DNA of 64,000 bases from Brachyhypopomus gauderio (lineage: Eukaryota; Chordata; Actinopteri; Gymnotiformes; Hypopomidae): NCBI RefSeq assembly GCF_052324685.1, contig NW_027506900.1, forward strand, positions 1,321,501-1,385,500, given 5' to 3'. A program made the translations under genes and the position numbers. Shown piece by piece: positions 1 to 22,700 of the stretch (its first letter is position 1; each line of letters starts with the position of its first letter). Under the pieces are notes generated by a model. The model was given only the letters and a program-made list of their open reading frames with translations. It did no database searches and was not told the origin of the DNA.

Positions 1-1260
1 CTATATCTGCATAGGAATAACACATTTGAAAAGTTCCAATCTGGTTTTAGGCCCCATCACAGTACTGAAACAGCATTAGTTAAAGTAACAAATGATCTCC
101 TCCTTGCATCAGATCAAGGCTATGTATCACTGTTAGTGCTTCTTGATCTTAGTGCAGCTTTCGACACAATTGATCATAGGATCTTGCTAGAAAGGTTAGA
201 ACGCTGGGTTGGAGTCTCAGGCACAGCCCTTTCATGGTTTCAGTCTTACTTAACAAATCGCTATCAGTTTGTAGAGCTCAATAATATTTCATCCAAACGT
301 ACAATGGTTAAATATGGGGTCCCGCAAGGCTCCATCTTAGGACCACTATTATTTACATTATATATGCTACCATTGGGCACAGTTATAAACAAACATGGTG
401 TCAATTTTCACTGCTATGCGGATGACACTCAACTTTACATATCAGCCAAACCCGATGACAAACTCAGTTTAGGAAAAATTGAGGCCTGTGTAAGAGATAT
501 TAAATGCTGGATGTCTCTAAACTTCCTACAATTAAATGAGGACAAAACAGAAGTTCTCCTTGTGGGCCCTAAGGCCGCAAGACAGAAAATTCCAAATTTA
601 ATGCTTAATCTTGCAGACTATCCCATTACACCTGGCACAGTAGCCAAAAACCTAGGCGTCATACTCGACTCCGACCTATCATTTGATAAATATATAGATA
701 ATACTACTAGGATAGATTTTCTACATCTCCGCAACATTGCCAAATTAAGAAATGCATTATCACAGGATGATGCAGAAAAATTGGTGCACGCCTTTGTTAG
801 CTCTAGACTAGACTACTGCAATTCACTACTGTCAGGATGTTCAAATAGGAATCTAAATAAACTTCAAGTAGTTCAAAATGCCGCAGCTAGAGTTCTGACC
901 AGAACTAGAAAATTTCAGCATATTAGACCAGTCCTATCAGCCCTGCATTGGCTCCCAGTTAAATTTCGTATTGATTTTAAAATTCTATTATTAGCATATA
1001 AAGCACTACACGGGCTTGCTCCTGAATACCTCCAGGAACTTATTTCCTACTATGAACCCCCACGTCAACTAAGATCACAGGGTGCTGGTCTGTTATTAGT
1101 TCCACAAATTAACAAGGTAACAGCAGGGGGAAGAGCCTTTTCTTATAAGGCCCCCCAGCTTTGGAATAATCTTCCTAAATGTGTCCGGGACTCTGACACA
1201 GTCACAATCTTTAAATCTAGGTTGAAAACCCACTTATTTAGTCTAGCGTTTGATAATTAA
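1..1260 (+). CDS. L2-type LINE reverse transcriptase (partial, 5' end outside window)
   Basis: The frame is open from base 1, so the GTG at 136 is not a real start. The protein carries reverse transcriptase motifs in order: [15 protein letters not shown] near the left edge, [13 protein letters not shown] (motif A with catalytic Asp), [12 protein letters not shown] (motif B region), and YADDTQLY (motif C, the catalytic YADD box). The C-terminal domain contains [16 protein letters not shown] and APQLWNNLP, typical of L2-like fish elements. It reads to a TAA at 1258-1260 with no frameshift or nonsense codon. The enzyme would copy element RNA at a nicked chromosomal target. The endonuclease domain expected upstream is not visible here. 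Confidence 0.88.
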   Translation, partial: LYLHRNNTFEKFQSGFRPHHSTETALVKVTNDLLLASDQGYVSLLVLLDLSAAFDTIDHRILLERLERWVGVSGTALSWFQSYLTNRYQFVELNNISSKRTMVKYGVPQGSILGPLLFTLYMLPLGTVINKHGVNFHCYADDTQLYISAKPDDKLSLGKIEACVRDIKCWMSLNFLQLNEDKTEVLLVGPKAARQKIPNLMLNLADYPITPGTVAKNLGVILDSDLSFDKYIDNTTRIDFLHLRNIAKLRNALSQDDAEKLVHAFVSSRLDYCNSLLSGCSNRNLNKLQVVQNAAARVLTRTRKFQHIRPVLSALHWLPVKFRIDFKILLLAYKALHGLAPEYLQELISYYEPPRQLRSQGAGLLLVPQINKVTAGGRAFSYKAPQLWNNLPKCVRDSDTVTIFKSRLKTHLFSLAFDN

Positions 1261-1970
1261 TATCCCCCTTAGATAAAGGTACAGATCCAGGGGTTCATAG
1301 ACGAAGGGTTTTATGGTAGACTGGGGTGCTGGTGCTGTCATCCTGTCACTGCTCGTGGTCACTCAAGTTTGTTGACAGTGCAGTGGACGGATGCCATTGT
1401 CTCAGAATGCCCCCAAGCCTATGTTACCTTCTGGTTCTGCCTTTTTTTAGCTAGGCTGTAATAATTTAACTTAGTGCCGGAGTTGCTGCCACACTCCAGA
1501 AATGTTTATAATTTTACCTGTCCTGTATATGTCCTCATACAGAGCTAATTTTCCCTGTTTCATTTCTCCACATGGCTGCCCGCCTGCTTGAGGAATAATG
1601 AGATGAGGAGAGACAAGCGATCCATCCTGGCCGGCCACCTCCTGCCTAACCGGATGCCTACACCATGATGGACATTATTACATATTTTTCGGTCTAAATG
1701 GACATTATTGCATCTTTTACATTCTGTCTACATTCTGTCTATATTGTTGTTGTTGTCATGGTGACCGGTGTCGGCCAGAGGAGGATGGGTTCCCCCCCTG
1801 AGTCTTGGTTCCTCTCAAGGTTTCTTCCTCATGCAAAAACTAGGGAGTTTTTCCTTGCCACGCCTTTGGCTTGCTCACTGGGGGCTAGGACTCGGCACTT
1901 GTAAAGCTGCTTTGTGACAACAACTGTTGTAAAAAGCGCTATATAAATAAAATTTGATTGATTGATTGAT
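1..1970 (+). mobile_element. L2-like LINE retrotransposon, 3' part
   Basis: The left edge of the window lies inside a non-LTR retrotransposon. An open reverse transcriptase frame runs from base 1 to 1260. It is followed by about 700 bp of 3' UTR that ends in a short tandem tail of TTGA units at about 1953-1970, preceded by an AAGCGCTATATAAATAAA-type end. This 3' structure (regulatory stem, then a 4-bp microsatellite tail) is typical of fish L2/CR1-clade elements. The 5' end is outside the window, so full length cannot be judged. The frame has no internal stop, which suggests a fairly young insertion. Confidence 0.88.
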
Positions 1971-1994
1971 AGCTGACATCCCTTGGCTTGCTAA

Positions 1995-2330
1995 AGCTGG
2001 GCGTACACTGTACGATATTTTAAATCGTGTACTCAGCTCCAGCTCAAACTACGACTAAATTGCAGGGAGAGTCGGCTCGTGGAGCTGCTTCAACAGTGCG
2101 ATACTCTCACGAGGAGCGATTTGAATTTCAAACATGTTTGATATTCTTGTGACGCTGCGATTTCTGATCGGGAGTTGGTCGTGAGGTGTGAATCGCTCCT
2201 CGTTTACCTGTGTAAACTACACGATGCACGACACGCGATTGAGCCGAAACTCAGCCCGATCGCAAAAATAGTCGCACGAGTGAAAAATCGGCTGAAAATG
2301 GGCCAAAAATCGCACAGTGTACGCCCAGCT
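1995..2330. mobile_element. PIF/Harbinger-type MITE with TAA target duplication
   Basis: A 336-bp element is bounded by inverted repeats starting AGCTGGGCGTACACTG at 1995 and ending CAGTGTACGCCCAGCT at 2330. Both ends are flanked by TAA (1992-1994 and 2331-2333), the 3-bp target preferred by PIF/Harbinger transposases. The inside has no open frame and is partly self-complementary. It is a non-autonomous copy that would depend on a transposase elsewhere. The superfamily call rests on the 3-bp duplication and is an inference. Confidence 0.75.
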
Positions 2331-2699
2331 TAACCTAGCTAGATATTGTTAACTAAAGCTGTCAGTATCATATGTAATATTATAATATATATCATAATAA
2401 TATAGACTGTTTTACCACTCCGTAGGATGATTAATGGAACCAGCTATACCTTAAATAATAGTTAGTTACCTAGCTAGTGCTAGCTGGTGTTAGCTTACCC
2501 TGGTATAAGTGAATAAATTATTCTACAAACAATTTGTAGCCTCTATTTAACTTGGAACCGTTCGTTGTTGAATGTTCTCCAACGATACTGGAAACGTATT
2601 TAAAATTCAGTCTCGGCAGCGACGACAGGGATGAAGTAAATGCTGAGGTGAATTGACAACAACTATCTTCTGCGAGTACCGGAACATGTTTTACCCGGC

Positions 2700-2885
2700 A
2701 GTGACGTATTTCCGTTTTGTTGTGAAAAGGGCCTATTGCGCTGAGGCGCGGCGCGCGCGAAGTTACAAAATTCGAGAGGTGCACGACCTCGCGAATCAAC
2801 AGCGCGAGGCCCTCACGCACGGGCGGTGCGACTGCGATTATGTCATTTTCGCGCGAACCCTCGCGCCGCTCGCGACGCGTCATGT
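2700..2885 (-). repeat. GC-rich interspersed repeat shared with the hAT element at 59060
   Basis: The segment is unusually CpG-rich (many GCGCGCG and CTCGCG runs). Its reverse complement resembles 59285-59400, which lies inside the hAT element: both carry GCGAAAATGAC, then CCCGTGCG, CTCGCG, TCGCGAGGTCGTGCAC and CGCGCCGCGCC in the same order, with small gaps. It is therefore more likely a repeat than a CpG-island promoter. The minus strand has a short frame containing PPVREGLALLIREVVHL, but I cannot name the element. Confidence 0.55.
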
Positions 2886-3222
2886 ATAAACCAGTCAGCT
2901 GTCAGAAACAGCTTTGATGAGTGGCTATATTATATACTATATGACCTAACTCAAGGATTGTCTTCTACAGAGGAAATTCAAATGACGTGCGCGGGGTGGA
3001 GGGCACATGAAACTTTCTTGTCCCGGGCCCCAGCAAGACTGTCAACGGGCCTGCTTGGGTGAGTGAGCAAATTTCACATTCTGAACTTCGCTAAACAGGA
3101 AGTAAACATTCAAAATAAAAGTGCTTCGCTTAAGACAGGAAATTTACGGTTTCAACACAAATTATTTCAAAATAAAATACAATCGCTTTGGCCTTAAAAC
3201 ATACAATATATGGGGTTACTTA

Positions 3223-3224
3223 CA

Positions 3225-3252
<28 letters not shown>
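3223..3252. repeat. (GT)n microsatellite
   Basis: A short uninterrupted GT dinucleotide run in the intergenic stretch before gtf2h1. Confidence 0.9.
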
Positions 3253-3255
<3 letters not shown>

Positions 3256-3299
3256 GCCTTTGAACTTTTTTCTGGTATTTAAATGCTTTTATATTCATG

Positions 3300-3785
3300 A
3301 GGGTCATTCCATGTCAAATCAACCAAAATTTGGATTGGTCCCCGCTTGACCACCTCAGAATCCCTTCGAACTTTCTCCATTTGTAGGCAGATATGTTTCA
3401 TGGAAAAATCCAAAGTATTTCTGTTCCATGTTCAATATTTCAAGAGTTACAGCCATTTTTGTAACCCCACCCTCAGACGCATCTTTTGCGAAAGTGGCTA
3501 AATAGCAATATTTGCATGTGAATATCTCTAAGACTATTACAGCTAGAAGGCTGGATTTTTTTGTATGTTTAGAAACTTGTTACAAAACTCTTGAAATACT
3601 GAATCAGTTGAAAAATCAGTTGAAAATCTCTCATTTCTACCTGTTGTCTGTTCCATTTGCACAAGAGCAGTTGAAATTGATTCACAATCAGTGTTGCTTC
3701 CTATCTGAACACGAAGTGTGGATGACTTGGAGTTACATTGTGTTGTTTAAGTGTTCCCTTTATTTTTTTGAGCAGTGTATATGAA
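3300..3785. repeat. Probable decayed interspersed fish repeat
   Basis: The right part ends in TTTATTTTTTTGAGCAGTG preceded by GTTTAAGTGTTCCC, an end sequence I recognise as recurrent in many fish genomes. The left part (GTCATTCCATGTCAAATCAA onward) also looks repeat-like. No open frame and no clear target duplication were found. The class is not assigned. The rest of 2886-4290 shows nothing else I can name. Confidence 0.45.
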
Positions 3786-4289
3786 AAATATATTGACGCC
3801 ATATAAAAGTAGAAAATGAAAAACGTTGCGAATATCCTTAGTATATTCCACTAGAGGGTGCCATTGCACCATAATAAACCTAGACAAACCTACACAAACT
3901 TGAGCTACATATTTTCACTTTTCCGTTTTGCTGCAAAGGCTATTTTCCGTTTGCTGTGCGTAAATTACCTTGCACCACTGAGAGTAAATTTATGGTGTTT
4001 GTAATTTTGTGGCTTACGAGTGTATACTACGTGTCTATTAAACAAAAGAATAACGACACTATATTTGTCAGTGGGCTTTAATTTTGAAGTGTCTACTTGA
4101 CTCGACCTTTTTTTTTGCGGACATGGAGAATTTCGAGATTGCAGGGGGTGACACATTAGGCGTCGGTGTTGATTGTGAATAACACATTAAAAATAGTGAA
4201 ATTTAAGGATTGTTCACGTTACTCACCACAACATAAACATTGAGGTAACAACTTCACCAACGTTGGTGCCCCAGGCAAGTCGCTAACCA

Positions 4290-4394
4290 TTTAATTGTGT
4301 CCATAGCACCTTTTCCATGGCCATAGCGTGTGTTAGCCGGCCAGCTAACGAGCTGCTTGTTTATAGTGAACCTGTGTGTGTTGAGTGTGCAAAT
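4290..4394 (+). other. gtf2h1: Possible non-coding first exon of gtf2h1
   Basis: A perfect donor (AAAT|GTAAGT) follows 4394, and the acceptor TTTTACTTAG ends at 5089, three bases before the gtf2h1 ATG. An untranslated exon in this area would therefore join the coding exon at 5090. Its 5' limit and the promoter are not determined. There is no TATA box nearby, as expected for a housekeeping gene. Confidence 0.4.
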
Positions 4395-5091
4395 GTAAGT
4401 TGGCCTAATTAGTTCACACTCGTCTGTGTTTAAGAAGTGTTTAACTTCCTAGTGTTAATCTATTCGTTAGCATTGTATTGCTGCTGTAGTGTTATCTCAA
4501 CAATTGGCAGTTATCTGCAAGGGCTGAACGTTGATGTACACTCGTTAATGTAAATGTGTGTGTTCAACACAACATTTAAGCAGCTGTATGAGGCCTACCC
4601 TAGCAGATAACTCATAAGTCACATTACTTTACATTATCGTCATGATTTTTGTAGTCAAAGCTAATCAATTTTGAACGTTTGGGTAGGCAGTATGTATAAT
4701 CCGGAAAGTTTCAGTTTATGCTGTTTGTAAGTGTAGCCTGTACATTTTACATGAATGTGTTTTTTTTTTTTTGTTTGTTTATTTACTTTTATTTTTTTAA
4801 AACGTTTTAGCGTTTCCTTGTTTTGGTTTGCATATAATGGTAAAGCAATGCTAGAGTCTTGGCTAATGGCTGTGCTTTAATCAATGCTTTGTGTCCTTCA
4901 AGTTTGATAAATAAAAAAAAATCACCAAATTAATGCAAGCATAAACAATTTAATAAACAGATCAGTAATGAAATCAGTCTGCATAAGTTGTGAAAGGTTT
5001 GGATGAGTAGATGAACAAATCAGTAGAATATTTTATGTACTTTTTTGTGATTTTCTGTCATCCTTTGTGTTTTATTTTATTTTACTTAGTC

Positions 5092-13850
<8,759 letters not shown>

Positions 13851-14404
13851 AAGAAAGAGGACGGATTTTTTAAGGACTATAGGGGGAGCTGGGAAGAGGG
13901 AGTAGAGTGCAGAGTGGAGGAACACTCTTTTAACGCCAGGCTGACTGCTCCTCACAGAGAACTTTAGTGAGTGAACACATCTGGCCTGATGGACAGGGCT
14001 CTGCCCTCACCAGATTCGTCCATGTGGAGATGGACTGCACCAATTACAATTACTGTAGTGTTTGGGGGGTTTTCCCTTAATCTCTTTGTTTTGTTTGTAC
14101 TGTTTGGCTTTGTTCTGCTATTTTCTCTCTTTCAGTGGAGGGGAAGTTGTCTGGTTTCCTGGTTAAGATTGGAATCAGATGTGGACTTAACAGTGTTGAA
14201 TTTCTTGACCAAACTGTGGGCTTAATGATACCAGAGGAAGTATTCTCAGGAACTATAGATGTTCAATGCAAAATGACCTTGTGAGATAAGGGGAATTTAA
14301 GTGGTGCACAGAACACAAGGAGGACTTTTTGAAAATTAAACCATGCAATGCAGTATGGCTCTGTAGACACCCAGAGGCCAAAGGTTGGGAGGAGTATGAA
14401 TAAA
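13851..14404 (+). terminator. gtf2h1: gtf2h1 3' UTR and poly(A) signal
   Basis: The 3' UTR follows the TGA at 13848-13850. An AATAAA hexamer at 14399-14404 is the first good polyadenylation signal. The stretch from there to about 15100 is A/T-rich and shows no gene or repeat that I recognise. Confidence 0.6.
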
Positions 14405-15339
14405 GCAATACTGTAAAATCACTCTTTCTATTGTGCATTATTAATGTGTACCAGCTGAACAGATCTGTGTCTATTCTAATTGCACTGAAGATAAATTTCA
14501 GGATGTTATAACGGAGATTCCAGCAGAACTTTTCATAGAATTTCCAGTGACAGAGTTTTTACATTTTTCTGCATTATAGGAACATCTCAAAAATTAAACT
14601 TGCTTAGAATTTTTTGATTTTGGAAAGTTGATTAAAAAAGATGCAAGACCTAGCAATATAAGTGAGACATTTTTTCTTTCAACATCTGATCCATAGAGGA
14701 CCTTGAGTTTACAGTCTCCATTTGAAGCCAAAGAAATAATGCTCTTTAACATGTCTTATGTGTTGAGAGTTTTGATGATGATCAAGGAAGTTGAAAAAAA
14801 TAATTTGGTTAGATATGGTTAAAGGTAATGAAAGAGGACATTCAGGCTGTTCTCTTTCAAGGGGGGCATGGTTTTTTCAGGAAAGATTGATCAATACTTT
14901 TTAAAGTTGTATCAGCAGATGGCTGTAATATGACACCCTCTTTCCAGCCCAGAATCAAAATATTGATGCTGCATTTCATTCTAGCCTTTGCACCTAACAA
15001 AGTTATGAATACGGTAGTTGTAATGGAATTGTTTATGCAAAAATATGATTTATGGGAGAAATAACTGTTCTATGTTTAGTTCATAATGCTGCAGTAGGCT
15101 TAGTGTCTGGGGCATATCCTATAGCAATCGATAGTCAGGTTCGTAATGGACCGTGTCACCCCGTCATCGCTTGTTCTATGTGTGCGCTCGCGTGAGTCGA
15201 CTGAATCTGAAACGTTAAATTGTAGTTTACCTGCGCTTATGGTGGTGTTTGCTTACTTATTTTTTATTTTATTTTTTTTGTTGAGGTGTTGAACTCTACT
15301 ATCACTATAATCGATGATTTATGTGAAATGTAACTAGAT

Positions 15340-15613
15340 CCCATTCGGTCTGCGAAAAAAGAAATCTGTGCGCTTCAGAAGCGGCTTCGATCTCGGAAGT
15401 AGTGCCGGTAGTTGAAGCGAAGCGGCGGAGCGTGCGCGTGCAAGAGAAGTTGATCAGCTAACTGTCAGACCCGAGCGCGAGTGTCGCTATGAGTAACACG
15501 GCTCGATTGCAGTACTCTCAATACTCGATTCAGTACTTCAGTACTTGGCTGTGAGGAATGGTTGCGTGAACAAAACACCGGCATGACTTGAATCGACCAA
15601 TACGGTGCGAAAG
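15340..15613 (+). promoter_or_regulatory. hps5: Probable hps5 promoter / untranslated first exon
   Basis: Local CpG enrichment (AAGCGGCTTCGATCTCGG, GAAGCGAAGCGGCGGAGCG) stands out from the A/T-rich surroundings. A usable donor, GAAAG|GTAGGAC, follows 15613. The acceptor TGTGTTTCTCAG ends just upstream of the hps5 ATG at 16547. There is no TATA box. The first exon limits are a guess. 15614-16535 would then be intron 1 and holds nothing else I can name. Confidence 0.4.
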
Positions 15614-16546
15614 GTAGGACGTTCTTGTGGCGAGCGCTGTGCCAATAACCCGCATATGTAAAAACACATTTTTTTGTATATGTGTGATTGACAGCTAGCC
15701 AGGAAAGCTAAACTAGCCGAGTTTAGCTAAGGTGGCTAACAACAAGGAACATTTTGAACCCCATAATATACTCTAAAGTTTACTACCTAGGCATCGTTAG
15801 CTAACTGACATGAGTACTAGATGTAGATATAAGTACAGTTTATATAGCGGAATCACAGTACTGGTTATGTAGCTAGTTAACTAGTTAGCTAGGACGACCA
15901 GCTACTTTAATGAACAGAAAAGCGAGTTATATCTGAAGTTAGGTCGGTTAAGTTACAGCAGTCGTTGGCCCTTTCATTTGCTTTTTTAAAAACTCGATAA
16001 TAGGCTCTTGTATTTTGTATTTTTAAGAAATGTCAAGATGGCTTGCTAGCCAGGGCATTTGACTAGAAGAATTTGACGCTGCCTTGAAACTTTGTGCCAG
16101 TTAAGTGTCATTAGTCATTAGACTACAGGGTCGAAATGCACAAGTTTGTTGGTTGGTTTCTGTTGAATGTTGAAGATATGAACCCGTCAGAGTCCGGACG
16201 TGTACTGACATTTCCCATATGTAACAAAACAAAACAACAAAAACGCCTAGCAAGTTATCTAGCGCAACATGGCGTGTACAATTGTAGGTATATTAAAAAT
16301 GGGCCAGTTGTGGTCATTCTGTCTCAACTGAATTTATTCAGTCATATGACTGCAAATATCATAAAAGAGACACATGACACAAGAAGCCAGAGGCAGCAAC
16401 ACTGCATCTGCCGAGGTTTATATGTTCATCAAGGCTACCATAAGGCAGATTTAGAGTCACTGCTTACCTTTACTGGAAAATAGGAAAAATACCTGTACAT
16501 TTATAAACTCTTGTTAATCATCCTGTGTTTCTCAGAGCTCATTAAG

Positions 16547-19500
16547 ATGATTCCGGTGGTGCCAGAGACATGCACTCATGTATTGGCTGAGTTTGACTGT
16601 TTAGATCCCTTACTGTCTGCTCTGCGTCTGGATGCAAACAGGCTCAAGGTAACAAAACTCAGCTGAAGCAGTGTGTGAATATATAACTTTTAACATTTTT
16701 TTAAATTTAGCTTGTTCATTTAAAAATGTTTAGATGATATGAAATGTCATTTTGATTACTTGTTTGTAATATTTGAGTTTCCATTTGCTGTTTTAAGTGA
16801 AGTGTTGTGTGTGACCTAAAACAACTTGTTTATTTTCTAGTCTTTCACTTTCATTTTTAGCCCGACTCTCCTAGTAAGTCTCCGAGTTGCGCTGTAGTCT
16901 GTTCTTTAAAGTTAAACCTCGTGGATTCTGATCTTTCATTTGTGACTTCTTTGTAAGTGAAAACAACTTTTGTGCTCAGCTCAACCATGTTCCTCTTTAT
17001 GCGTGTTGTGTTGGTGGATGTGAATGTGTGTTAGTGCACGTGCCTTGCAGCATCAAGGAAATGGCTGGCTCTTGGCAACTCAGCAGGAGGGTTGCACCTC
17101 ATCCAGAAAGATGGCTGGAAACAGAGACTTATCCTCACACACAAGGTCTTGGGTTAATTAGACTCCCTCAAAGTGTACATATTTCATTCTCTAAAATTTA
17201 AAAAGGTAACAGAACATGTTTCCCTCCTTCAGGAGGGCTCTATAACACAGGTAGCATGTTGTCCTCACGATGAAGACTTCCTTGCTGTGGCAACAAGGTA
17301 CTTCATATTGCTATTGTCTTTGATTAAGTATTTGTGTGTTTGTGTTTCAGGTAGATGGATTACTGTATTTGGAATGTGAATGTGTTTGAGTTTGATTTGG
17401 TGCACTGACTTTGTGTGTGTTGGGGGGTGGTTGGGGGTGGCTCTCAGTGATGGGGCTGTTGTGGTCTGGGACCTGCAGGTAGAGCGGCGGGGGCGTCCTG
17501 AGAGGGCTTGTGTGTCGTGGGAGCACAGAGGACAGACCATCACGGCTCTGTGCTGGGATACAGTGGCTGTACGTGTGTTCATTGGAGATGCAGGTGGAAA
17601 AGTGTCCTTTGTGCGTACTGGATCATCCAAATTGGGCAAGGTAGGACGAGCATTATAATACCTCACAATTAACTGGGCAGGCCTGGAAATCGGGTCTATA
17701 GCTGGGCTAACCACAAGAGAGCTGCTTGTAAAATAATGCTTTAAAAAAAAATTATTATTATTTTAAATTGTTTACTTTTTGAATAAATAACATGGGCTCT
17801 TAAAGGTATTATTCATTTTTGCACTTGGGTGCATTTCTGTAGGGTTCAGCATTTGTGATCTTCCCAGTTCAGACCATCACCACAGTAGATTCCCGTGTGG
17901 TTCAGCTGGGATACCTAGAGGGTCGTCTGCTTGTCTCCTCTCTCAGCCGCTGCTATCTCTGTGACACTGAAAGGTCTGTGTGCATTGCTGATGGCTGGTT
18001 CGTCTTTTCAGTGAGATTTATAAAATATTCAAACACCTTCATTTGCATATCTCAGCAGTTGTTATTTTGTCCCAGGGAGAAGTTTTGGCGGGTTGGGAAC
18101 AAGGAGCGTGACGGAGAGTATGGAGCTTGCTTTTTGCCCCAACAGCAGGGTGGGCTGAGGGGGCAGGGCAGTGGGGCAGCCCACCTGCTGTACTGTGCCC
18201 GTCCCGGCTCACGTGTCTGGGAGGCCAGCTTTAATGGAGACGTGCTCAGTACCCACCAGTTCAAACAGCTGCTCACCTGCCCTGCACTGCCGCTCATCTC
18301 CTCAAAGTACATGTTTGATAATTATGTTGACTCTTAAGAGTAAGTACAGTGATGGTGTCGGATAAATTATTCTTATAAGAAAAAAATGTCATATGACAAG
18401 GGAGGTGGTTTATGGCATTTGCATAGGACAGAGGTTTCTGTTGCATAATTAAATTATAGGTAAATACATCAAGCTGACAGTTTATTAGGGAGACCTTCCA
18501 CCATCACACAAACTCTTATGTTCCAGCAAGCCATACATCACATGCCTTCGGTAAGTAAGTAAGTAAGTAAGACTTTATTTATATAGCACTTTTCCAGAGT
18601 AACTCACAAAGTGCTTTACAAAAATACATACAAATAAAATATAGTATATAGTGTATAGTATAAATCATGTACAGCACCATAGGAAAGTCTTCAGCCACTA
18701 TTTCATTTGTTGTTAGCAATGGTATAATGACTATGTAATTATTTCTCGATCTCATTATTAGAATACAAACAAAAAAATACAATAAAGAAAAAATCCAGAA
18801 TTTAGTGTGATCTCCCTTAACACTAGGCATTTAGTCTACAGGAAATGTATATGTAGTGTAAAAATCAGTGTCGCAGTGCGAGGAATGAGACGACATGTAG
18901 TTTTATTTAGCTTAATGAATATCGTGCACATAGTGCTTAGCAAACGAACAATGCAAACGGACGCAATGCTGAACGGACTCACAAAGATGAGCACGGGACA
19001 AGACAACCTCACACAAAATATACTAAACACACAACAAGCACACACAGCCACACCCACAGGAAGTACATATATAGATGCGGACTACACATACACATGCCTG
19101 ACGGCAGGGTCCAGGGCTGTAATGTGACTTATAATCAGCTTATACAGGCTATAGTGGCTATAAGTATTTAGTGTGACCTCCCTATTTTCTACTTGAGCAA
19201 TAGCAAGAACTCTCAAACCTGCTGAAAGAATCCTGGTATAATATACTGGAAGATCAAATATACTGGCAAGATGGCTGGTAGCAGGTGATTCTAACGTATC
19301 CTAAAAGGCTCTCTTCCTTTTCATGCAGTTATTTCAGTGGTTTACTGAGAATCATGCGAAAGGCATTAGACCTACCAGTGATTAGAGGTCTGGTGAATGA
19401 AAACAATTCATGGTTCAGAGGGGTTAAACGAGAGTCATGAGAATAGACTGCACCATTGGCTATGTCCTCTTAGGGGTGAGCTTGACAGGGCAGGATCTGT

Positions 19501-19689
19501 CCACTTTTCAACAACTCATCAACACACCCAGTATTTCAGCAGGATTCATTGAGCTTCTTGTAATATCAGTACCATGGCGAGTTCATGTACTCTTAACGAG
19601 TAGTAATGTTGGCTTACTGTGGTGAGTACAAGTAGAGGTACATGGTACTTTGCAGTATTATTGACATTTATAAACAACATATAGATATA

Positions 19690-19765
<76 letters not shown>

Positions 19766-22700
19766 TCGTTCACTGTGGTTAGGAGTGAGCTGCAGTATAA
19801 CCCAGAGCAGAAGAGTCCTCAGTCTCTTGCCTTTTCACGGCTACTTTCCGTCAGGTAACCCTCACGATGTAACTGCTTTGTCTTATGGGTCAGTTTCTGA
19901 GAGTAGAGATTTGGTTGAAATCCACGGGTCAAACCAAGGCCTATATGAATCGTTTCTCTCGCCCCACATTAATCAGAAAAAATAATTTCTTAATATAAAA
20001 TTTTATAAACCATTTATATATATAAATATGTGCATTAGTGAAAATGTTTAAATTTTTGAATACAAAATTTTATACAAAAATACTTATTTGGCTTTAAATG
20101 ATGTTTCAGTTTCTAAATGATGACACCTCATTATGCTCCTTTATGTGTTCACGGGTGTTCAGTGATCAGCACCTCCTCACATGGACACAATTTGCCATCT
20201 ATATCTTTACACCCCAGAATGGGCAGGTGTTACTCTGGACTGAGGTCAAAGGTGAGCAAACTGACAATTAACAGGTTACAAAAGAATGGGCATAATGAAT
20301 GTTCTTCTGGGTTACTGGACAAAGATGCATGTCAAACGTGCCTATGTATGCCTAAAAGTATTTATAGGCGCATGTTAAATGTTCATATTAATCTTGTAAG
20401 CCTAAAAAATTTCCCCAGCCACAAAATACTTGGTTGTTTTTAGTACCCAAAAAGAAACATCATCAGACCAAATTAATTATTCACATGTTTAAAAAACATG
20501 ATCAGTCTGAAAACAGGCACTTAAGCTCATATACCCCAGCAGAGCCAGAGAAAACTTAGGGACATGGGGATTTTGGAGTTTTAATGTCTGACAAATCTTA
20601 GTATTTGAAATTGCTATTAGCCAATAATTGATGACGAATACTCAACTAGTTTAGTGAATGCAATTTAGTTTTACTCCAGGAAAAGCTATTGGCTACAGCA
20701 AGTACTATAAGCTATATAAGGGGTTTAGTCACTGTAGTCTTGTCCAAAAAAAATAAATAAATACATTTTTTAATCGGGGCTTAAATTAATAATTTCATGC
20801 TTATAGATGTTTGTATAAGCCCTATGCTTTCACTATTGACCATCATCACCTTGGAATTACAAGCTGTCCGTCCGTCGTCTTAATCTCACCCACCCTAGAT
20901 GTAGTAGAGGTGGCAGTGTTCCGGAATGAGCTGTTTTGCCTCCACGGCGATGGACGTTTGTCTCACCTGTCGTTGTTGCCTGTTGAGCGCTGTGTGGAGA
21001 GACTGGTGAAGCGTGAGAGCTGGATCCTGGCTGCCACTGTCTGCTGCATGTTCCAGCATGCTATAACATCATGCAGGGTACACATACTGTCTCTGTCTCT
21101 CTCTCTTTCTCTCTTACTATGTCATATATACATGTACTCTTAGTAATGCTCATAACTCAGTAATCAGGATGGGTCAGGACAGTCTGCTTCCTAGTATAAT
21201 TCACACATGAAAAAGTCTTAATAGTTCCTTCTCTCTTCCATTTTCTTTCTTTAGATCTGTCATTCTGTCTCCCTATTGACATCTGTCTCTCTGTAACTGT
21301 GTTTCTGTCCCAGTCTGCCTCTGTCTCTCTTTTTCAGTCTCCACTTCTCACTCTGCATTTGTTTCCTTCATGTTTCTCTTAAAGGCTCGGAAGTTCGTCC
21401 CACTGGAGCGTCTCGAGTACCTCAAGGCTGAGCTGAGCTCCTCCTCCTCGTCCCAGCAGCTGACTGACCAGCTGGAGGACGTCATCAGCAAGCTGGAGCC
21501 TCTGGACTCGGCCTGCAGCAGTCGCAGAAGCAGCATCTCATCTCATGTGGGTGTGATGGGCGGACACACAGGACAAAACCAAACTACTCAAGTGTTGGTG
21601 TACATACTGTTAGAGAGCTTACACTCTTGCAAGGTGTTTAAGATGAGGGCATTACGTCTCTGACATATGTCTCACTGTTAGTTAAAGTATTTCTAGGATT
21701 GAAGTGTGTGCAGACTACACTGCTCATCTTGGGTCTTAAGGTTGTGTCTCGCTCTTCTTTGCACATATTTGCACAGCCATTAGTTTCACCATCTCTGACT
21801 CACTGGAATAGTTAAGCCACACGGCACATTTTGTCACCTATTCTGTCTTAATGTTGATCTGTCTGATTGATCGTTTTAGAACTGCTGTATATGCAATTTG
21901 GAGTGTGTTGCAGTCACAGTGTATTCTTATTGTAAAAAAAATGTAAATGTGCCATATTTTGTCAATTGTGATTTTTTACACCCCAATCGAAATTTGTCCT
22001 CCGCTTTTAACCCATCTGTGCAGTCAGAACACACACACACACACTAGTGATTACTAGGGGGCTGTGGATCACACGTGCCCAGAGCGGTGGGCAGCCCTAG
22101 CCCGGCGCCCGGGGAGCAGTTGGGGTTAGGTGCCTTGCTCAAGGACACCTCAGTCATGGCCTCAGGTCTGGGAATCGAACCCACGACCTTCCAGTCACAA
22201 GACCAGTTCCCTAACCGCCAAGCCATGACTGCCCCTGAGTCACATTGTCTGTGTTGATCAATGTATGCTCAAACTTGCGTACATGTCTTCCTTTAGGAGA
22301 GCTTCAGCGTGATGGACTCTGGCATCTACCGTGTTATTAGCCGTAAAGGCAGCCAGTCAGATGAGGACGACGGTTCCCTCATTAGCCAATCAGTGCTGGA
22401 GGAGGAGAGAATGAAGGAGTTTGCTCAGGAGGAGGAGCAGGGGGAGCATGGTAAGAGGATGATGGACAGAGGGCTGGACCACCCCCAGATTCTATAGCAG
22501 ACCAATTCTTAGCATAAGAACAAGATTGGATCACGTGTCTCCTTAGATGCAAGATGACTGATGATGTCTATGATATAATGCCTCTATTTGGTTGATCGTT
22601 AAGGGCATTTATTTAGCACGACCTGAGCGAGTGAGTCTGTGTAGCAGTTTTGTGCATTATCATATCAGAACTGTGAGTCAAAGGTGAACATATGAAATAA

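Noticed and set aside
2700-2885. CpG-island promoter for gtf2h1
   Set aside because: The same block occurs inside the hAT element at 59285-59400, so it is better explained as a repeat, and it is 2 kb from the likely first exon.
22075-22240. tRNA gene, from the GAATCGAACCC B-box-like motif
   Set aside because: No cloverleaf or A box found; it is part of an interspersed repeat with a second copy at 50063.
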